Assembly (NCBI GenBank): GCA_049999725.1 | Contig: JBNGIS010038775.1 | Coordinates: 1 to 22,493, forward strand | Length of the DNA stretch: 22,493 nucleotides | Reading direction: 5' to 3' | From: Haplomitrium mnioides | Taxonomy: Eukaryota > Marchantiophyta > Haplomitriopsida > Calobryales | Shown: positions 7,786 to 19,239 of the stretch, in pieces | How positions within the stretch are numbered: position 1 is the stretch's first letter | Layout: every line of letters starts with the position of its first letter | Translations under genes and position numbers: made by a program | The notes under the pieces: generated by a model | Databases searched by the model: none | Told to the model about the DNA's origin: nothing | Seen by the model: the letters and a program-made list of their open reading frames with translations, nothing else

Positions 7786-7789
7786 AGTT

Positions 7790-9349
7790 GCTCCAAGAAT
7801 TCCAAAAATAGTTTCCTTGCTCTCCTTAAGAGTTGTACCACCAATCAGACACGAAATGTGAGAACTAGTGCTCTCCACTCTTCCAACTTGACAAACTCCA
7901 ACAAGGTTAATTTCTAGAGCTCTTTGTCCCACCGTGATTAGCCCTCAGGTTTGTGAAGGCATAGGATGGTTTTGTGAAGATTTTAATGTGCTTAAACCCC
8001 TATCATAGCATGGGATGCACTTTGATGAAGTATGGAGAAGACTTAGAAGTTATAAGGTGAAACTTATATTTGATCGGTTTTCTTTAATATGTGTAGAATT
8101 GAGTACAGAGTAAATTTTGTTCTTATTATAAATGCTTAGAAGCTAATATTTTATAAAGGGATAAAATATTGCTTAAGTAATTAGTACAAATTTACAGAAG
8201 TGAAAAAGCTCTTGTAAACCGGAAGTTATAATAGGTCAAAGTTACAAAAAGGACCTGCACAAAAGTCAAAACAAAGAGTATCTCAAAATTAGAAAATACA
8301 AATATTATTATATAGGTAGAAAGCTTACTTGACAAGATTTCCAACAAGGTATAGTACAGGCAAATTGACTTAGTATTAATGATTTTATAGAAATTCTTCT
8401 AGAATAGACTAAAGAGGAGAAAAGTCAAGAAAAGTCAAATTGTTCTTTGACTTATTCTTTGAGGGAATCTCGAAGTATCATCTTAGGAATTGTTTGTAGG
8501 GACAGATACAAGGTAAAAAAGTCTTGGACCAATTGTTGAGATTCTTTGACAAGAGAAGCTCCAAATGAGAAGCTTCTTCTTGAAGAAGAAAACAAAAGGT
8601 GGAGATACTTGAGGAGCACTTGTAGGAATTAATAATTAGTGAGATAATCACCATAGATTCCTTACTTAGGGTTATAGAATATTTAGTTTTACTCCTAGTA
8701 ATTATCTAGACTAGTATATAAAGAGGAGGAGAAGAGAGGAGAGGGGCTTGAGTTTGGACTTGGTTTTTATTTGGAGATTTTAGATTTGAGAGTTGTGAGA
8801 GACTTTTGGAGAAGCGCTTGGAGGAGCTCTTGGAGTAGCTACTTTGAAGACTCATTGGAGGGCAAGCACTTGAGGAGTAGTCTTTCATAGAGTGAGGAGT
8901 AAGTTGAGAGTTAGAGGGGTGAGAGCAAGAGTGTTTTGTGTGAGAGCATTTGGAGTAAAGAGTGAGGGTTTCCACAATATTTTTGTATTGAGTATTCTTC
9001 CTTTGTAGAATTTGTTGTGTATTGATGATTGGAGCCACAATTTTACCCACCTCTTATATTCAATGTGCACTCAACATCAAAGTCACATGATGAGAAATCG
9101 GCGAAGTATCTAGCTTCACAGGTCGGTCTCTTATCTCCTTTCCTACCGAATTGCACCAACTTAAAGGCTGATTTCGTGTTTTGAGACCTTTTAAGGGAGG
9201 GGCTTTGCACCGAATTGACACTAACTCTTCTTTACACTCTCTACGATGACTCCAACACACCATAGGATGTCTACAACACTCTTCTAAGATAATTGTAGCC
9301 TTCCTTAGAATGAATTTTGTTGTTAGAGTAACCTACTTCAACCCCAACA
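7790..9349. mobile_element. LTR-like noncoding region beside gypsy element
   Basis: Noncoding on both strands. If it is the 5' LTR of the minus-strand gypsy, it would begin at 9349 (minus strand TGTTGGGGTTGAAG) and end at 7789 (GGAGCA), about 1,560 bp. Against this, the best core promoter in it points the other way: TATATAAAG at 8715-8723 on the + strand, followed by a GA-rich leader (8724-8990). It may therefore be, or contain, an unrelated + strand LTR. No matching partner LTR is visible in the window and no target duplication was found. Short direct and inverted repeats such as AAGTCAA...TTGACTT near 8435-8453 are present. Confidence 0.35.
8715..8723 (+). promoter_or_regulatory. TATA box (TATATAAAG)
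   Basis: A consensus plant TATA box followed by about 270 bases rich in G and A (repeated GAGAG, GGAG), the typical look of an LTR U3/R boundary and leader. Transcription would start about 30 bases downstream on the + strand. No coding region follows in the window. Confidence 0.5.
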
Positions 9350-9541
9350 TACAACGCACACACTCACACACCCACAACCAATATTCGTCCTTCCGATGAA
9401 CTCAATGCATACAAATATTATGTCATAAGGTTTACAAACATCATACTCAGGCTTGGTGGCCCACAAGTACCCACAGCAGTTCTAATCAGTCCCTAGCACG
9501 CCCACATCATACTCCCATGCACACACATGTAGTTAGGTATC
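9350..9541. other. Short unique spacer before satellite
   Basis: Starts with an AC-rich stretch (ACAACGCACACACTCACACACC) and then shows no recognisable feature. The satellite begins gradually near 9542, where TTTCCGTTCCCATGCA first appears. Confidence 0.5.
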
Positions 9542-10140
9542 TTGTTTCCGTTCCCATGCAGAGCAATATAAGATGATTTGAGAGCTAGAGCTAATTTCCA
9601 CTATTGATGAGCAACAACTGGTGTTGCATCACGTTTCGGTTCCCATGCACAGCAATATAAAATGATATGAGAGCTAGAGCTAATTTCCACAATTGATGAG
9701 CAACAACTAGTGATGCATCACGTTTCCGTTCCTATGCACAACAATATAATGTGATATGAGAGCTAGAGCTAATTTCCTCTATTGATGAGAAACAACTGGT
9801 GCTGTATCAAGTTTCCGTTCCCATGCACATCAATATAATATGCTTTGAGAGCTAGAGCTAATTTCCTCTATTGATTAGCAACAACTGGTGTTGCATCACA
9901 TTTCCGTTCCTATGCACAGTAATATAATATGATATGAGAGCTAAAGCTAATTTCCTCTATTGATTAGCAACAACTGGTGTTGCATCACGTTTATGTTCTC
10001 ATGCACAACAATACAATGTGATATGAGAGCTAGAGCTAATTTCCTCTTTTGATGAGCACCATTTGGTGCTGCATCACGTTTCCATTCCCACACACAGCAA
10101 TATAATATGATATGAGAGCTACAGCAAATTACCCCTATAA

Positions 10141-12187
10141 ATGAGCAACAACTAGTGTTGCATGGCGTTTATGTTGCCATGCACAACAATATAATATGAT
10201 ATGAGAGCTAGAGCTAATTTTCTCCATTATTGAGCAACAACTTGTGTTGCATCACATTTCCATTTCCATGCACAGTAATTCAATATAATTTGAGAGCTAG
10301 AGAAAATTTCCTCTATTGATAAGCAACAACTAGTGGTGCATCACGTTTCTGTTCCTATTTACATCAATATAATATGATATGAGAGCTAGAGTTAATTTCC
10401 TCTATTGATGAGCAACAACTGGTGCTGCATCACGTTTGGTTCCCAAGCAGAGGAATATAATATGATGTGAGAGCTAGAGCTAATTTCCTCTATTGATGAG
10501 CAACAACTGGTGTTGTACCAGGTTTCCGTTCCCATGCATAACAAAATAATATGATATGACAGCTAGAGCTAATTTCATTTTTTGATGAGGAACAACTCGT
10601 GCTGCATCACGTTTCCATTCCCATGCACAACAATATAATTTCAAATGGGAGCTAGAGATAATTTCCTCTATTGATGAGCAATAGTTAGTGTTGCATCACG
10701 TTTCCGTGCCCATGCACAACAATATAATATGTTATGAGAGCTAGAGCTAATTTCCTCTATTGATGAGCAACAGCTGGTGCTCCATAACGTTTCCGTGCCT
10801 ATGCACAACAATATAATATCATATGAGAGCTAGAGCTAATTTCCTCTATTGATGAGCAACAATTGGTGATGCATCATGTTTTCGTTCCCATGCACAACAA
10901 TATAATATGATGTGAGAGCTAGAGCTAATTTCCTCTATTGATGAGAAACAACTCATGTTGCATCACGTTCCCGTTCCCATAGAGAGAAATATAATATGAT
11001 ATGAGAGCTAGAGCTAATTCCCACTTTTGATGAGCAACAATTGGGGCTGCATCACATTTCCATTCCCATGCATAGCAATGTAATATGATATGAGAGCTGA
11101 AGCTAATTTCCTCTATTGGTGAGTAGCATTTGGTGCTGCATCACGTTTCGGTTCCAATGCACAGCAATATAAGATGATATGAGAGATAGAGCAAATTTCC
11201 TCTTTAGATGAGCAACAACTAGTGTTGCATAATGTTTATGTTGCCATGCACAACAATATAATATGATATGAGAGCTAGAGCTAATTTCCTCCATTGATGA
11301 GCAACAACTTGTGTTGCATCACGTTTCCATTTCCACGCACAGTAACATAATATGATTTGAGAGCTCTAGAGAAAATTTCCTGTATTGATGAGCAACAACT
11401 AGTGATGCATCATAGTTCTAGTCCCATGCACAGCAATATAATATGATATGAGAGGTAGAGCTTGTTTCCTCTATTGATTAGCAACAACTGGTGCTGCATC
11501 ACGTTTACGTTCCCATGCAGAGAAATAAAATATGATATGAGAGGTAGAGCTAATTTCCTCTATTGATGAGCAACAACTGGTGCTGCATCACATTTGGTTC
11601 CCAAGCAGAGGAATATAATATGATGTGAGAGCTAGAGCTAATTTCCTCTATTGATGAGCAACAACTTGTGCTGCATAACGTTTGGTTCCCAAACAAAGGA
11701 ATATAATATGATGTGAGAGAAAGAGCTTATTTCCTCTATTGATGAGCAACAATTGGTGCTGCATCACGTTTCCGTGCCCATGCATAGCAATATAATATCA
11801 TATGAGAGCTAGAGCTAATTTACTCTATTGATGAGCAACAATTGGTGATGCATTATGTTTTCGTTCCCATGCACAACAATATAATATGATGTGAGAGCTA
11901 GAGCTAATTTCCTCTATTGATGAGAAACACTTGGTGTTGCATCACGTTCCCATTCCCATGGAGAGCAATATAATATGATATGAGAGCTAGAGCTAATTTC
12001 CACTATTGATGACCAACAATTGGGGCTGCATTACATTTCCATTCCCATGCACAACAATGTAATATGATATGAGATCTCAAGCTAATTTCCTATATTGGTG
12101 AGCAACATTTAATGCTGCATCACGTTTCGGTTCCAATGCACAGCAATATAAGATGATATGAGAGATAGAGCAAATTTCCTCTTTAGA
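10141..12187 (+). repeat. Higher-order repeat of 12 then 11 monomers
   Basis: Diagnostic variant monomers recur at long intervals. ATGAGCAACAACTAGTGTTG followed by TTTATGTTGCCATGCACAAC is found at 10141, 11208 and 12187: steps of 1,067 (12 monomers less one base) and 979 (exactly 11). The variant GAGCTCTAGA lies at 11361 and 12340, again 979 apart. Intermediate monomers match in order, showing block duplication by unequal exchange. Confidence 0.88.
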
Positions 12188-13441
12188 TGAGCAACAACTA
12201 GTGTTGCATAACGTTTATGTTGCCATACACAACAATATAATATGATATGAGAGCTAGAGCTAATTTCCTCCATTGATGAACAACAACTTGTGTTGCATCA
12301 CGTTTCCATTTCCATGGACAATAATATAATATGATTTGAGAGCTCTAGAGAAAATTTCCTGTATTGATGAGAAACAACTAGTGATGCATCATAGTTTTAG
12401 TCCAATGCATAGCAATATAATATGATATTAGAGGTAGAGCTTGTTTCCTCTATTGATTTGTGACAACTGGTGCTGCATCACGTTTACGTTCCCATGCAGA
12501 GCAATATAATATGATATGACAGGTAGAGCTAATTTCGTCTATTGATGAGCAACAACTCGTGCTGCATGATGTTTACATTCCCATGCACATCAATATAATA
12601 TGATATGAGAGCTAGAGCTATTTTCCTTTATTGATGAGCAACAATTGGTGATGCATCATGTTTTCGTTCCCATGCACAATAATATAATATGATGTGAGAG
12701 CTAGAGCTAATTTCCTCTATTGATGAGAAACAACTGGTGTTGCATCACGTTCCCATTCCCATGGAGAGTAATATAATATAACATGAGAGCTAGAGCTAAT
12801 TTCTAATTTCCTCTATTGATCAACAACATTTGGTGTTGTATCACGTTTCCGTTCCAATGCACAGCAATATAAGATGATATGAGAGCTAGAGAAAATTTCC
12901 TCTTTAGATGAGCAACAACTAGTGATGCATAACGTGTATGTTGCCATGCACAACAATATAATATGATATGAGAGCTATAGCTAATTTCCTCCATTGATGA
13001 GCAACAACTTGTGTTGCATCACGTTTCTATTTCCATGCACAGTAATATAATATGATTTGAGAGCTCTAGAGAAGATTTCCTCTATTGATGAGCAACAACG
13101 AGTGTTGTATCACAGTTCTGTTCCTATGCACAACAATATAATATGATATGAGACGTAGAGCTTGTTTCCTCTATTGATTAGCAACACTGGTGTTGCATCA
13201 TGTTTACGTCCCCATGCAGAGCAATATAATATGATATGAGAGGTAGAGCTAATTTCCTCTATTGATGAGCAACAACTGGTGCTGCATGATGTTTACGTTC
13301 CCATGCACAACAATATAATATGATATGAGAGCTAGAGCTAATTTCCTCTATTGATGAGCAACAACTAGTGCTGCATCACAACTACATTCCCATGCACAAC
13401 AATATAATATGATATGAGAGCTAGAGCTAATTTCCTCTATT

Positions 13442-14061
13442 GATGATTTAATATGATGTGAGAACTAGAGCTAATTTCCTCTATTGATGATTTAATATGA
13501 TTTGAGAACTAGAGTTAATTTCTTCTTTTGATAAGCAACAACGGGTGTTGTATCACATTTATTTTCCCATGTAGAGCAATATAATATGATGTGAGAGCTA
13601 GAGCTGATTTCCTCTATTGATGATTTAATGTGATATAAGAGCTAGAGCTAATTTCTTCTATCGATTAGCAACAACGGGTGCTACATCATGTTTACGTTCC
13701 CATTTAGAGCAATATAATATGATATAAAAGCTAGAGCTAATTTCCTCTATTGATGATTTAATATGATTTGAGAGATAGAGCTAATTTCCTTTTTTGATGA
13801 GGAACAACTAGTGTTGCATAACGTTTACGTTCCCATATAGAGCAATATAGTATGATTTGAGAGCTTGAGCTAATTTCTTTTATTAATGATTGAATATGAT
13901 ATGAGTGCGAGAGCTAATTTTGTCTATTGATGAGCAACAATTGGTGCTGCATCACATTTACGTTCCTATGTAGAGCAATATAATATGATATGAGAGCTAG
14001 AGCTAATTTCCTCTGTTGATGATATAATGTGATATGAGAGCTAGAGCTAATTTTTTCTATT
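13442..14061 (+). repeat. Block with 44-bp short satellite units, copy 1
   Basis: In short units GATGA is followed directly by TTTAATATGA, with 45 bases of the monomer absent. Junctions start at 13442, 13486, 13619, 13752, 13885 and 14018, spaced 44, 133, 133, 133, 133. The 133-bp period is one 89-bp plus one 44-bp unit. Full-length monomers in this block mostly carry TTTACGTTCCCATGTAGAGC in place of the form with CCG and GCACAGC. Confidence 0.92.
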
Positions 14062-15648
14062 GATGAGCAACAACGGGTGCTGCATCACATTTACATTCCC
14101 AAGTAGAGAAATATAATATGATATGAGAGCTAGAGCTACTTTCTTCTATTGATGAGCAACAACTGGTGCTGCATCACGTTTACGTTCCCATGTAGGGCAA
14201 TATAATATGATATGAGAGCTAGAGCTAATTTCCTCTATTGATGAGAAACAACTGGTGCTGCATCAACTTTCCGTTCCCATGGACAGTATTATAATATGAT
14301 TTGAGAGCTAGAGCTAATTTCCACTATTGATGAGCAACAACTGGTGCTGCATCACGTTTCTATTCCCACGCATAGCAATGTAACATGATATAAGAGCTGA
14401 AGCTAATTACCTCTATTGGTGAGCAACATTTGGTGCTGCATCACGTTTCGGTTCCAATGCACAGCAATATAAGATGATATGAGAGCTAGAGAAAATTTCC
14501 TCTTTAGATGAGCAACAACTACTGTTGCATAATGTTTATGTTGCCACGCACAACAATATAATATGATATAAGAGCTAGAGCAAATTTCTTTTTTAGATGA
14601 GCAACAACTAGTGTTGCATAATGTTTATATTGCCATGCACAACAATATAATATGATATGAGAGCTAGAGCTAATTTTCTCCATTGATGAGCAACAACTTC
14701 TGTTGCATCACGTTTCCATTTCCATGCACAACAATATAATATGATTTGAGAGCTAGAGAAAATTTCCTCTATTGATGAGCAACAACAAGTGCTGCATCAC
14801 GATTCTGTTCCGATGCACAACAATATAATATGATATGAGAGGTAGAGCTTGAATCCTCTATTGATTAGCAACAACTAGTGCTGCATCACGTTTCCGTTCC
14901 TATGCACATCAATGTAATGTGACATGAGAGCTAGAGCTGATTTCCTATATTGATGAGCAATAGCTGGTGCTGCATGATGTTTTCGTTCCTACGCACAACA
15001 ATATAATATGATATTATAGCTAGAGCTAATTTCCTGTATTGATGAGCAACAACTGGTGTTGCATCAAGTTTCGGTTCCCATGGATAACAAAATAACATGA
15101 TATGAGAGCTAGTGTTCATTTCCTTTTTTGATGACGAACAAGTGGTGTTGCATCACATTTCTATTCCCATGCACAGCAATATAAATTGAAATGAGAGTTG
15201 CACCTAATTTTCCTCTATTGGTGAGCAACAACTGGTACTGCATCACGTTTCTACAACAATATAATATGCTATGAGAGCTAGAGCTAATTTCCTCTATTAA
15301 AGAGCAAAAGCTGGCGCTGCATCACATTTCCGTTCCCATGCACAGCAATATAATATGATATGAGAGCTAGAGCTAATTTCCTCCATTGATGAGCAACATT
15401 TGGTGATGCATCATGTTTTGGTTCCCATGCACAGCAATTTAATATGATGTGAGAGCTAGAGCTAATTTCCTCTATTGATGAGAAACAACTGGTGTTGCAT
15501 CACGTTCCCGTTCCTATGGAGAGCAATATAATATGATGTGAGAGCTAGAGCTAAATTCCACTATTGATGAGCAACAATTGGTGCTGCATCAGGTTTCCAT
15601 TCCCATGCACAACAATGTAATATGATATGAGAGCTGAACCTAATTTCC

Positions 15649-16538
15649 TCAAGTGGTGAGCAACATTTGGTGGTGCATCACGTTTCCGTTCCAATGCACA
15701 GCAATATAAGATGATATGAGAGCTAGAGCAAATTTCCCCTTTAGATGAGCAACAACTAGTGTTGCATAACGTTTATGTTGCCATGCACAAGAATATAATA
15801 TGATATGAGAGCTAGAGCTAATTTCCTCCATTGATGAGCAACAACTTGTGTTGCATCATATTTTGGTTCCCATGCACAGCTATATAATATGATGTGAGAG
15901 CTAGAGCTAATTTCCTCTATTGATGAGGAACAACTGGTGTTGCATCACGTTCCCGTTCCCATGGAGAGCAATATAATACGATATGAGAGCTAGAGCTAAA
16001 TTCCACTATTAATGAGCAACAATTGGCGATGCATCAGGTTTCCATTCCCATGCACAACAATGTAGTATGATATGAGAGCTGAATCTAATTTCCTTAAGTG
16101 GTGAGCAACATTTGGTGCTGCATCACGTTTCCGTTCCAATGCACAACAATATAAGATGATATGAGAGCTAGAGCGATTTTCCTCTTTAGATGAGCAACAA
16201 CTAGTGTTGCATAACGTTTATGTTGCCATGCACAAGAATATAATATGATATGAGAGCTAGAGCTATATCCCTCCATTGATGAGCAACAACTTGTGTTGCA
16301 TCACGTTTCCATTTCCATGCATAGTAATATAATATGATTTGAGAGCTTTAGAGAAGATTTCCTCTATTGATTAGGAACAACTGGTGTTGCATCATGTTTA
16401 CGTTCCCATGCAAAGCAATATAATATGATATGAGAGGTAGAGCTAATTTCCTCTATTGATGAGCAGCAACTGGTGCTGCATGATGTTTACATTCCCATGC
16501 ACAGCAATATAATATGATTTGAGAGCTAGAGCTAATTT
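15649..16538 (+). repeat. 445-bp (5-monomer) tandem duplication
   Basis: The variant AAGTGGTGAGCAACATTTGG occurs at about 15649 and 16094, exactly 445 bases (5 x 89) apart. Both copies share the private change CACAAGAATATAATATG two monomers later, which marks a local duplication. They diverge in the fourth monomer, so conversion or further exchange has blurred the right end. Confidence 0.75.
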
Positions 16539-16635
16539 CCTCTATTGATGAGAAACAACTGGTGCTGCATCACAACTACGTTCCCATGCATAGCAATATT
16601 ATTTGATATGAGAGCTAGAGCTAATTTCCTCTATT

Positions 16636-17565
16636 GATGATTTAATATGATGTGAGAACTAGAGCTAATTTCCTTTATTGATGATTTAATATGATGTAAG
16701 AACTAGAGCTAATTTCGTCTTTTGATAAGCAACAACGGGTGTTACATCACATTTACGTTCCCATGTACGGCAATATAATATGATTTGAGAGCTAGAGCTA
16801 ATTTCCTCTATTGATGATTTAATGTGATGTGAGAGCTAGAGCTAATTTCTTCTATTGATGAGCAACAACAAGTGCTGCATCACGTTTACGTTCTCATGTA
16901 GATCAATATAATATGATATCAGAGCTAGAGCTAATTTCCTCTATTGATGAGCAATAACTGGTGCTGCATCACGTTTACGTTCCCATGTAGAGCAATATAA
17001 TATGATATAAAAGCTAGAGCTAATTTACTCTATTGATGATTTAATATGATATGAGAGATAGAGCTAATTTCCTTTTTGATGAGCAACAACTGCTGCTGCA
17101 TCACGTTTACGTTTCCATGTAGAGCAATATAGTCTGATTTGAGAGCTAGCGTTAATTTCCTGTATTGATGATTTAATATGATATGAGTGCTAGAGCTAAT
17201 TTCGTCTATTGATGAGCAACAATTGGTGCTGCATCACATTTACGTTCCTATGTAGAGCAATATAATATGATATGAGAGCTAGAGCTAATTTCCTCTGTTG
17301 ATGATTTAATATGATATGAGAGCTAGAGCTAATTTTTTCTATTGATGAGTACCAACGGGTGCTGCATCACATTTACGTTCCCATGTAGAGAAATATAATA
17401 TGATATGAGAGCTAGAGCTAATTTCCTCTATTGATGAGCAACAACTCGTGCTGCATCACGTTTACGTTCCCATATAGAGCAATATAATATGATATGAGAG
17501 CTAGAGCTAGTTTCCTCTATTGATGATTTAATATGATATGAGAGCTAGAGCTAATTTCCTCTATT
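16636..17565 (+). repeat. Block with 44-bp short satellite units, copy 2
   Basis: Short-unit junctions start at 16636, 16680, 16813, 17035, 17167, 17300 and 17522, spaced 44, 133, 222, 132, 133, 222, that is 44 plus 0, 1 or 2 full monomers (one T is missing before 17167). The same order recurs in copy 3. Confidence 0.92.
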
Positions 17566-18639
17566 TTTGAGCAACAACTGGTGCTGCATCAACTTTTCGT
17601 TCCCATGCATAGTATTCTAATATGATATGAGAGCTAGAGCTAATTTCCACTATTGAGGAGCAACAACTGGTGCTGCATCACGTTTCCATTCCCACGCACA
17701 ACAATATAAATTGAAATGAGAGTTGGAGCTAATTTTCCTCTATTGGTGAGCAACAATTGGTACTGCATCACGTTTCCACAACAATATAATATGTTATGAG
17801 AGCTAGAGCTAAGGTCCTCTATTGATGAGCAACAACTGGCGCTGCATCACATTTCCGTTCCCATGCACAACAATATAATATGATATGAGAGCTAGAGCTA
17901 TTTTCCTCCATTGATGAGCAACAATTGGTGATGCATAATGTTTTGGTTCCCATGCACAGCAATATAATATGATGTGAGAGCTAGAGCTAATTTCCTCTAT
18001 TGATGAGAAACAACTCGTGTTGCATCACGTTCCCGTTCCGATGGAGAGCAATATAATATGATATGAGAGCTAGAGCTAAATTCCACTATTGATGAGCAAC
18101 AATTGGTGCTTCATCAGGTTTCCATTCCCATGCACAGCAATATAATATGATATGAGAGCTGAACCTAATTTCCTCAAGTGGTAAGCAACATTTGGTGCTG
18201 CATCACGTTTCTGTTCCAATGCACAGTAATATAAGATGATATGACAGCTAGAGCTAATTTTCTCCATTGATGAACAACAACTTGTGTTGCATCACGTTTC
18301 CATTTCCACGCACAGTAATATAATATGATTTGAGAGATCTAGAGAAAATTTCCTCTTTTGATGAGCAACAACGAGTGCTGTATCATAGTTATGTTCCCAT
18401 GCACAACAATGTAATATGATATGAGAGATAGAGCTTGTTTCCTCTATTGATTAAGAACAACTGGTGTTGTATAATGTTTACGTTTCCATGCAAAGCAATA
18501 TAATATGATATGAGAGGTAGAGCTAATTTCCTCTATTGATAAGCTGCAACTGGTGCTGCATGATGTTTACATTCCCATACACAACAATATAATATGATAT
18601 GAGAGCTAGAGCTAATTTCCTCTATTGATGAGCAACAAC

Positions 18640-18644
18640 TGGTG
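18640..18644 (+). repeat. Target site duplication TGGTG, left copy
   Basis: Identical to 19164-19168. Removing the insert plus one copy restores the satellite CAACAACTGGTGCTGCATC without a scar. Confidence 0.93.
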
Positions 18645-18776
18645 TGTAACACTACACACCTACATTACACACATAAGTTAGTACCAATACAACACATACA
18701 AGTTAGCACAAGAGAAGCGCACAAAGAACTTGGAAAACCCACAAGGTAAGAGATGCCAAACAAGGCACTCTCTCTT

Positions 18777-18785
18777 CTTTATATA
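18777..18785 (-). promoter_or_regulatory. TATA box of solo LTR
   Basis: TATATAAAG on the minus strand, preceded by CTCTCAAG and followed by a purine-rich GAAGAGAGAGTG. About 130 bases remain to the LTR end, a reasonable R-U5 length. Confidence 0.65.
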
Positions 18786-18913
18786 CTTGAGAGAAAGCAC
18801 TTTGCTTACATAGGTGGAGGAACCCTATTGGTTCCTTTTCTATCCTCTTCTAATTGGACCCCTCTTTTCTCTCTCACTCTAATTGGACCCCCTTTTACTT
18901 TTGTTCTCCTTCT

Positions 18914-19054
18914 GCCACGTGTCCTTATCTTTAGAACCTTCTCTTTACTTTAATTCTCCGCTTGCCACGTGTCCTCATCCTCTTCTAAAGTAGTCTATCT
19001 AGACTCCCTCTTTCACTTTAATTCGTTGACTTTCTCTCTTTGCGCCACGTGTCC
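18914..19054 (-). promoter_or_regulatory. Three G-box/ABRE elements in solo LTR
   Basis: GGACACGTGGC on the minus strand occurs at 18914-18924, 18964-18974 and 19044-19054. ACACGTGGC matches the plant ABA-response element / G-box bound by bZIP factors. The first two lie in similar modules 50 bases apart that share GGAGAA and AAAGTAAA-like flanks, so they arose by internal duplication. All lie 130-270 bases upstream of the TATA box. Confidence 0.7.
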
Positions 19055-19163
19055 ATCTCTCTATAATAGCACTTGCTTTTTGCTACTCTAACTTAGTAAT
19101 AGCTTTCTAGACATAGTTGACATTATTTTTAGCTATAGCTTACTAAAGTTAGTGACCGTTACA

Positions 19164-19168
19164 TGGTG
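19164..19168 (+). repeat. Target site duplication TGGTG, right copy
   Basis: Matches 18640-18644; satellite resumes with CTGCATCAC. Confidence 0.93.
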
Positions 19169-19239
19169 CTGCATCACAACTATGTTCCCATGCACAACAA
19201 TATAATTTGATATGAGAGCTAGAGCTAATTTCCTCTATT

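Larger units (their letters stand above)
2216..7789 (-). mobile_element. Decayed Ty3/gypsy retrotransposon, internal region
   Basis: Reading on the minus strand the order is gag, aspartic protease, reverse transcriptase, RNase H, integrase, the order of Ty3/gypsy. RT blocks such as KDHYPLPFTD, DGYSGYNQV and RRMPFGLCNAP, and an integrase tail with a GKLHTKWMGPY motif and no chromodomain, point to the Athila/Tat (OTA) side of the family; the exact lineage cannot be assigned by eye. The frame is constant over long stretches: one frame from about 7115 to 5240, another from about 5240 to 4151, another from about 3130 to 2222. This suggests an original single gag-pol frame. Nonsense codons, frameshifts and deletions make it non-functional. 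Candidate ends are a polypurine run at 2216-2224 and a degenerate primer-binding site at 7778-7785. Confidence 0.93.
9542..18644 (+). repeat. 89-bp tandem satellite array, left part
   Basis: Head-to-tail monomers all in one orientation. The anchor GAGAGCTAGAG starts at 9580, 9669, 9758, 9847, 9936 and 10025, every step exactly 89 bases. A monomer contains in order TATGAGAGCTAGAGCTAATT, TCCTCTATTGATGAGCAACA, ACTGGTGCTGCATCACGTTT, CCGTTCCCATGCACAGCAAT and ATAATATGA. Roughly a hundred monomers lie here, differing by scattered point changes. From 13442 a 44-bp short form is interspersed. Short minus-strand open frames of 60-63 codons recur throughout because the repeat lacks stops in that frame over two monomers; they are not genes. 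Two monomers make 178 bp, near a nucleosome repeat. A centromeric or heterochromatic role is inference. Confidence 0.98.
18645..19163 (-). mobile_element. 519-bp solo LTR inserted in the satellite
   Basis: The insert begins TGTAAC and ends GTTACA, a perfect 6-bp terminal inverted repeat with the TG...CA ends of an LTR, and is flanked by a 5-bp duplication of satellite sequence. It has no internal region, so it is a solo LTR left by recombination, or a short non-autonomous element. The promoter signs point to the minus strand: TATATAAAG at 18777-18785, three CCAAT boxes at 18827-18831, 18853-18857 and 18882-18886, and three ACACGTGGC boxes further upstream. Transcription would run toward 18645. 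The short + strand frame at 18753-18953 has no motif and is not a gene. Confidence 0.9.

Noticed and set aside
8706-9050. 114-codon minus-strand open frame rich in Ser
   Set aside because: Antisense of a GA-rich leader-like sequence after a + strand TATA box; no motif and biased composition.
1726-9372. Shared CAACGCACACAC at 1729-1740 and 9353-9364 as evidence of an LTR pair
   Set aside because: Only about 12 low-complexity bases match and the neighbouring sequence does not; a true LTR pair would match over hundreds of bases.
11103-16276. Recurring minus-strand open frames of 60-63 codons with similar proteins (SSSHIILY...WQHK...VVAHL)
   Set aside because: They are satellite sequence read backwards. 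Two 89-bp monomers happen to lack stops in one frame. Spacing and changes follow the monomers, with no codon-position bias visible.
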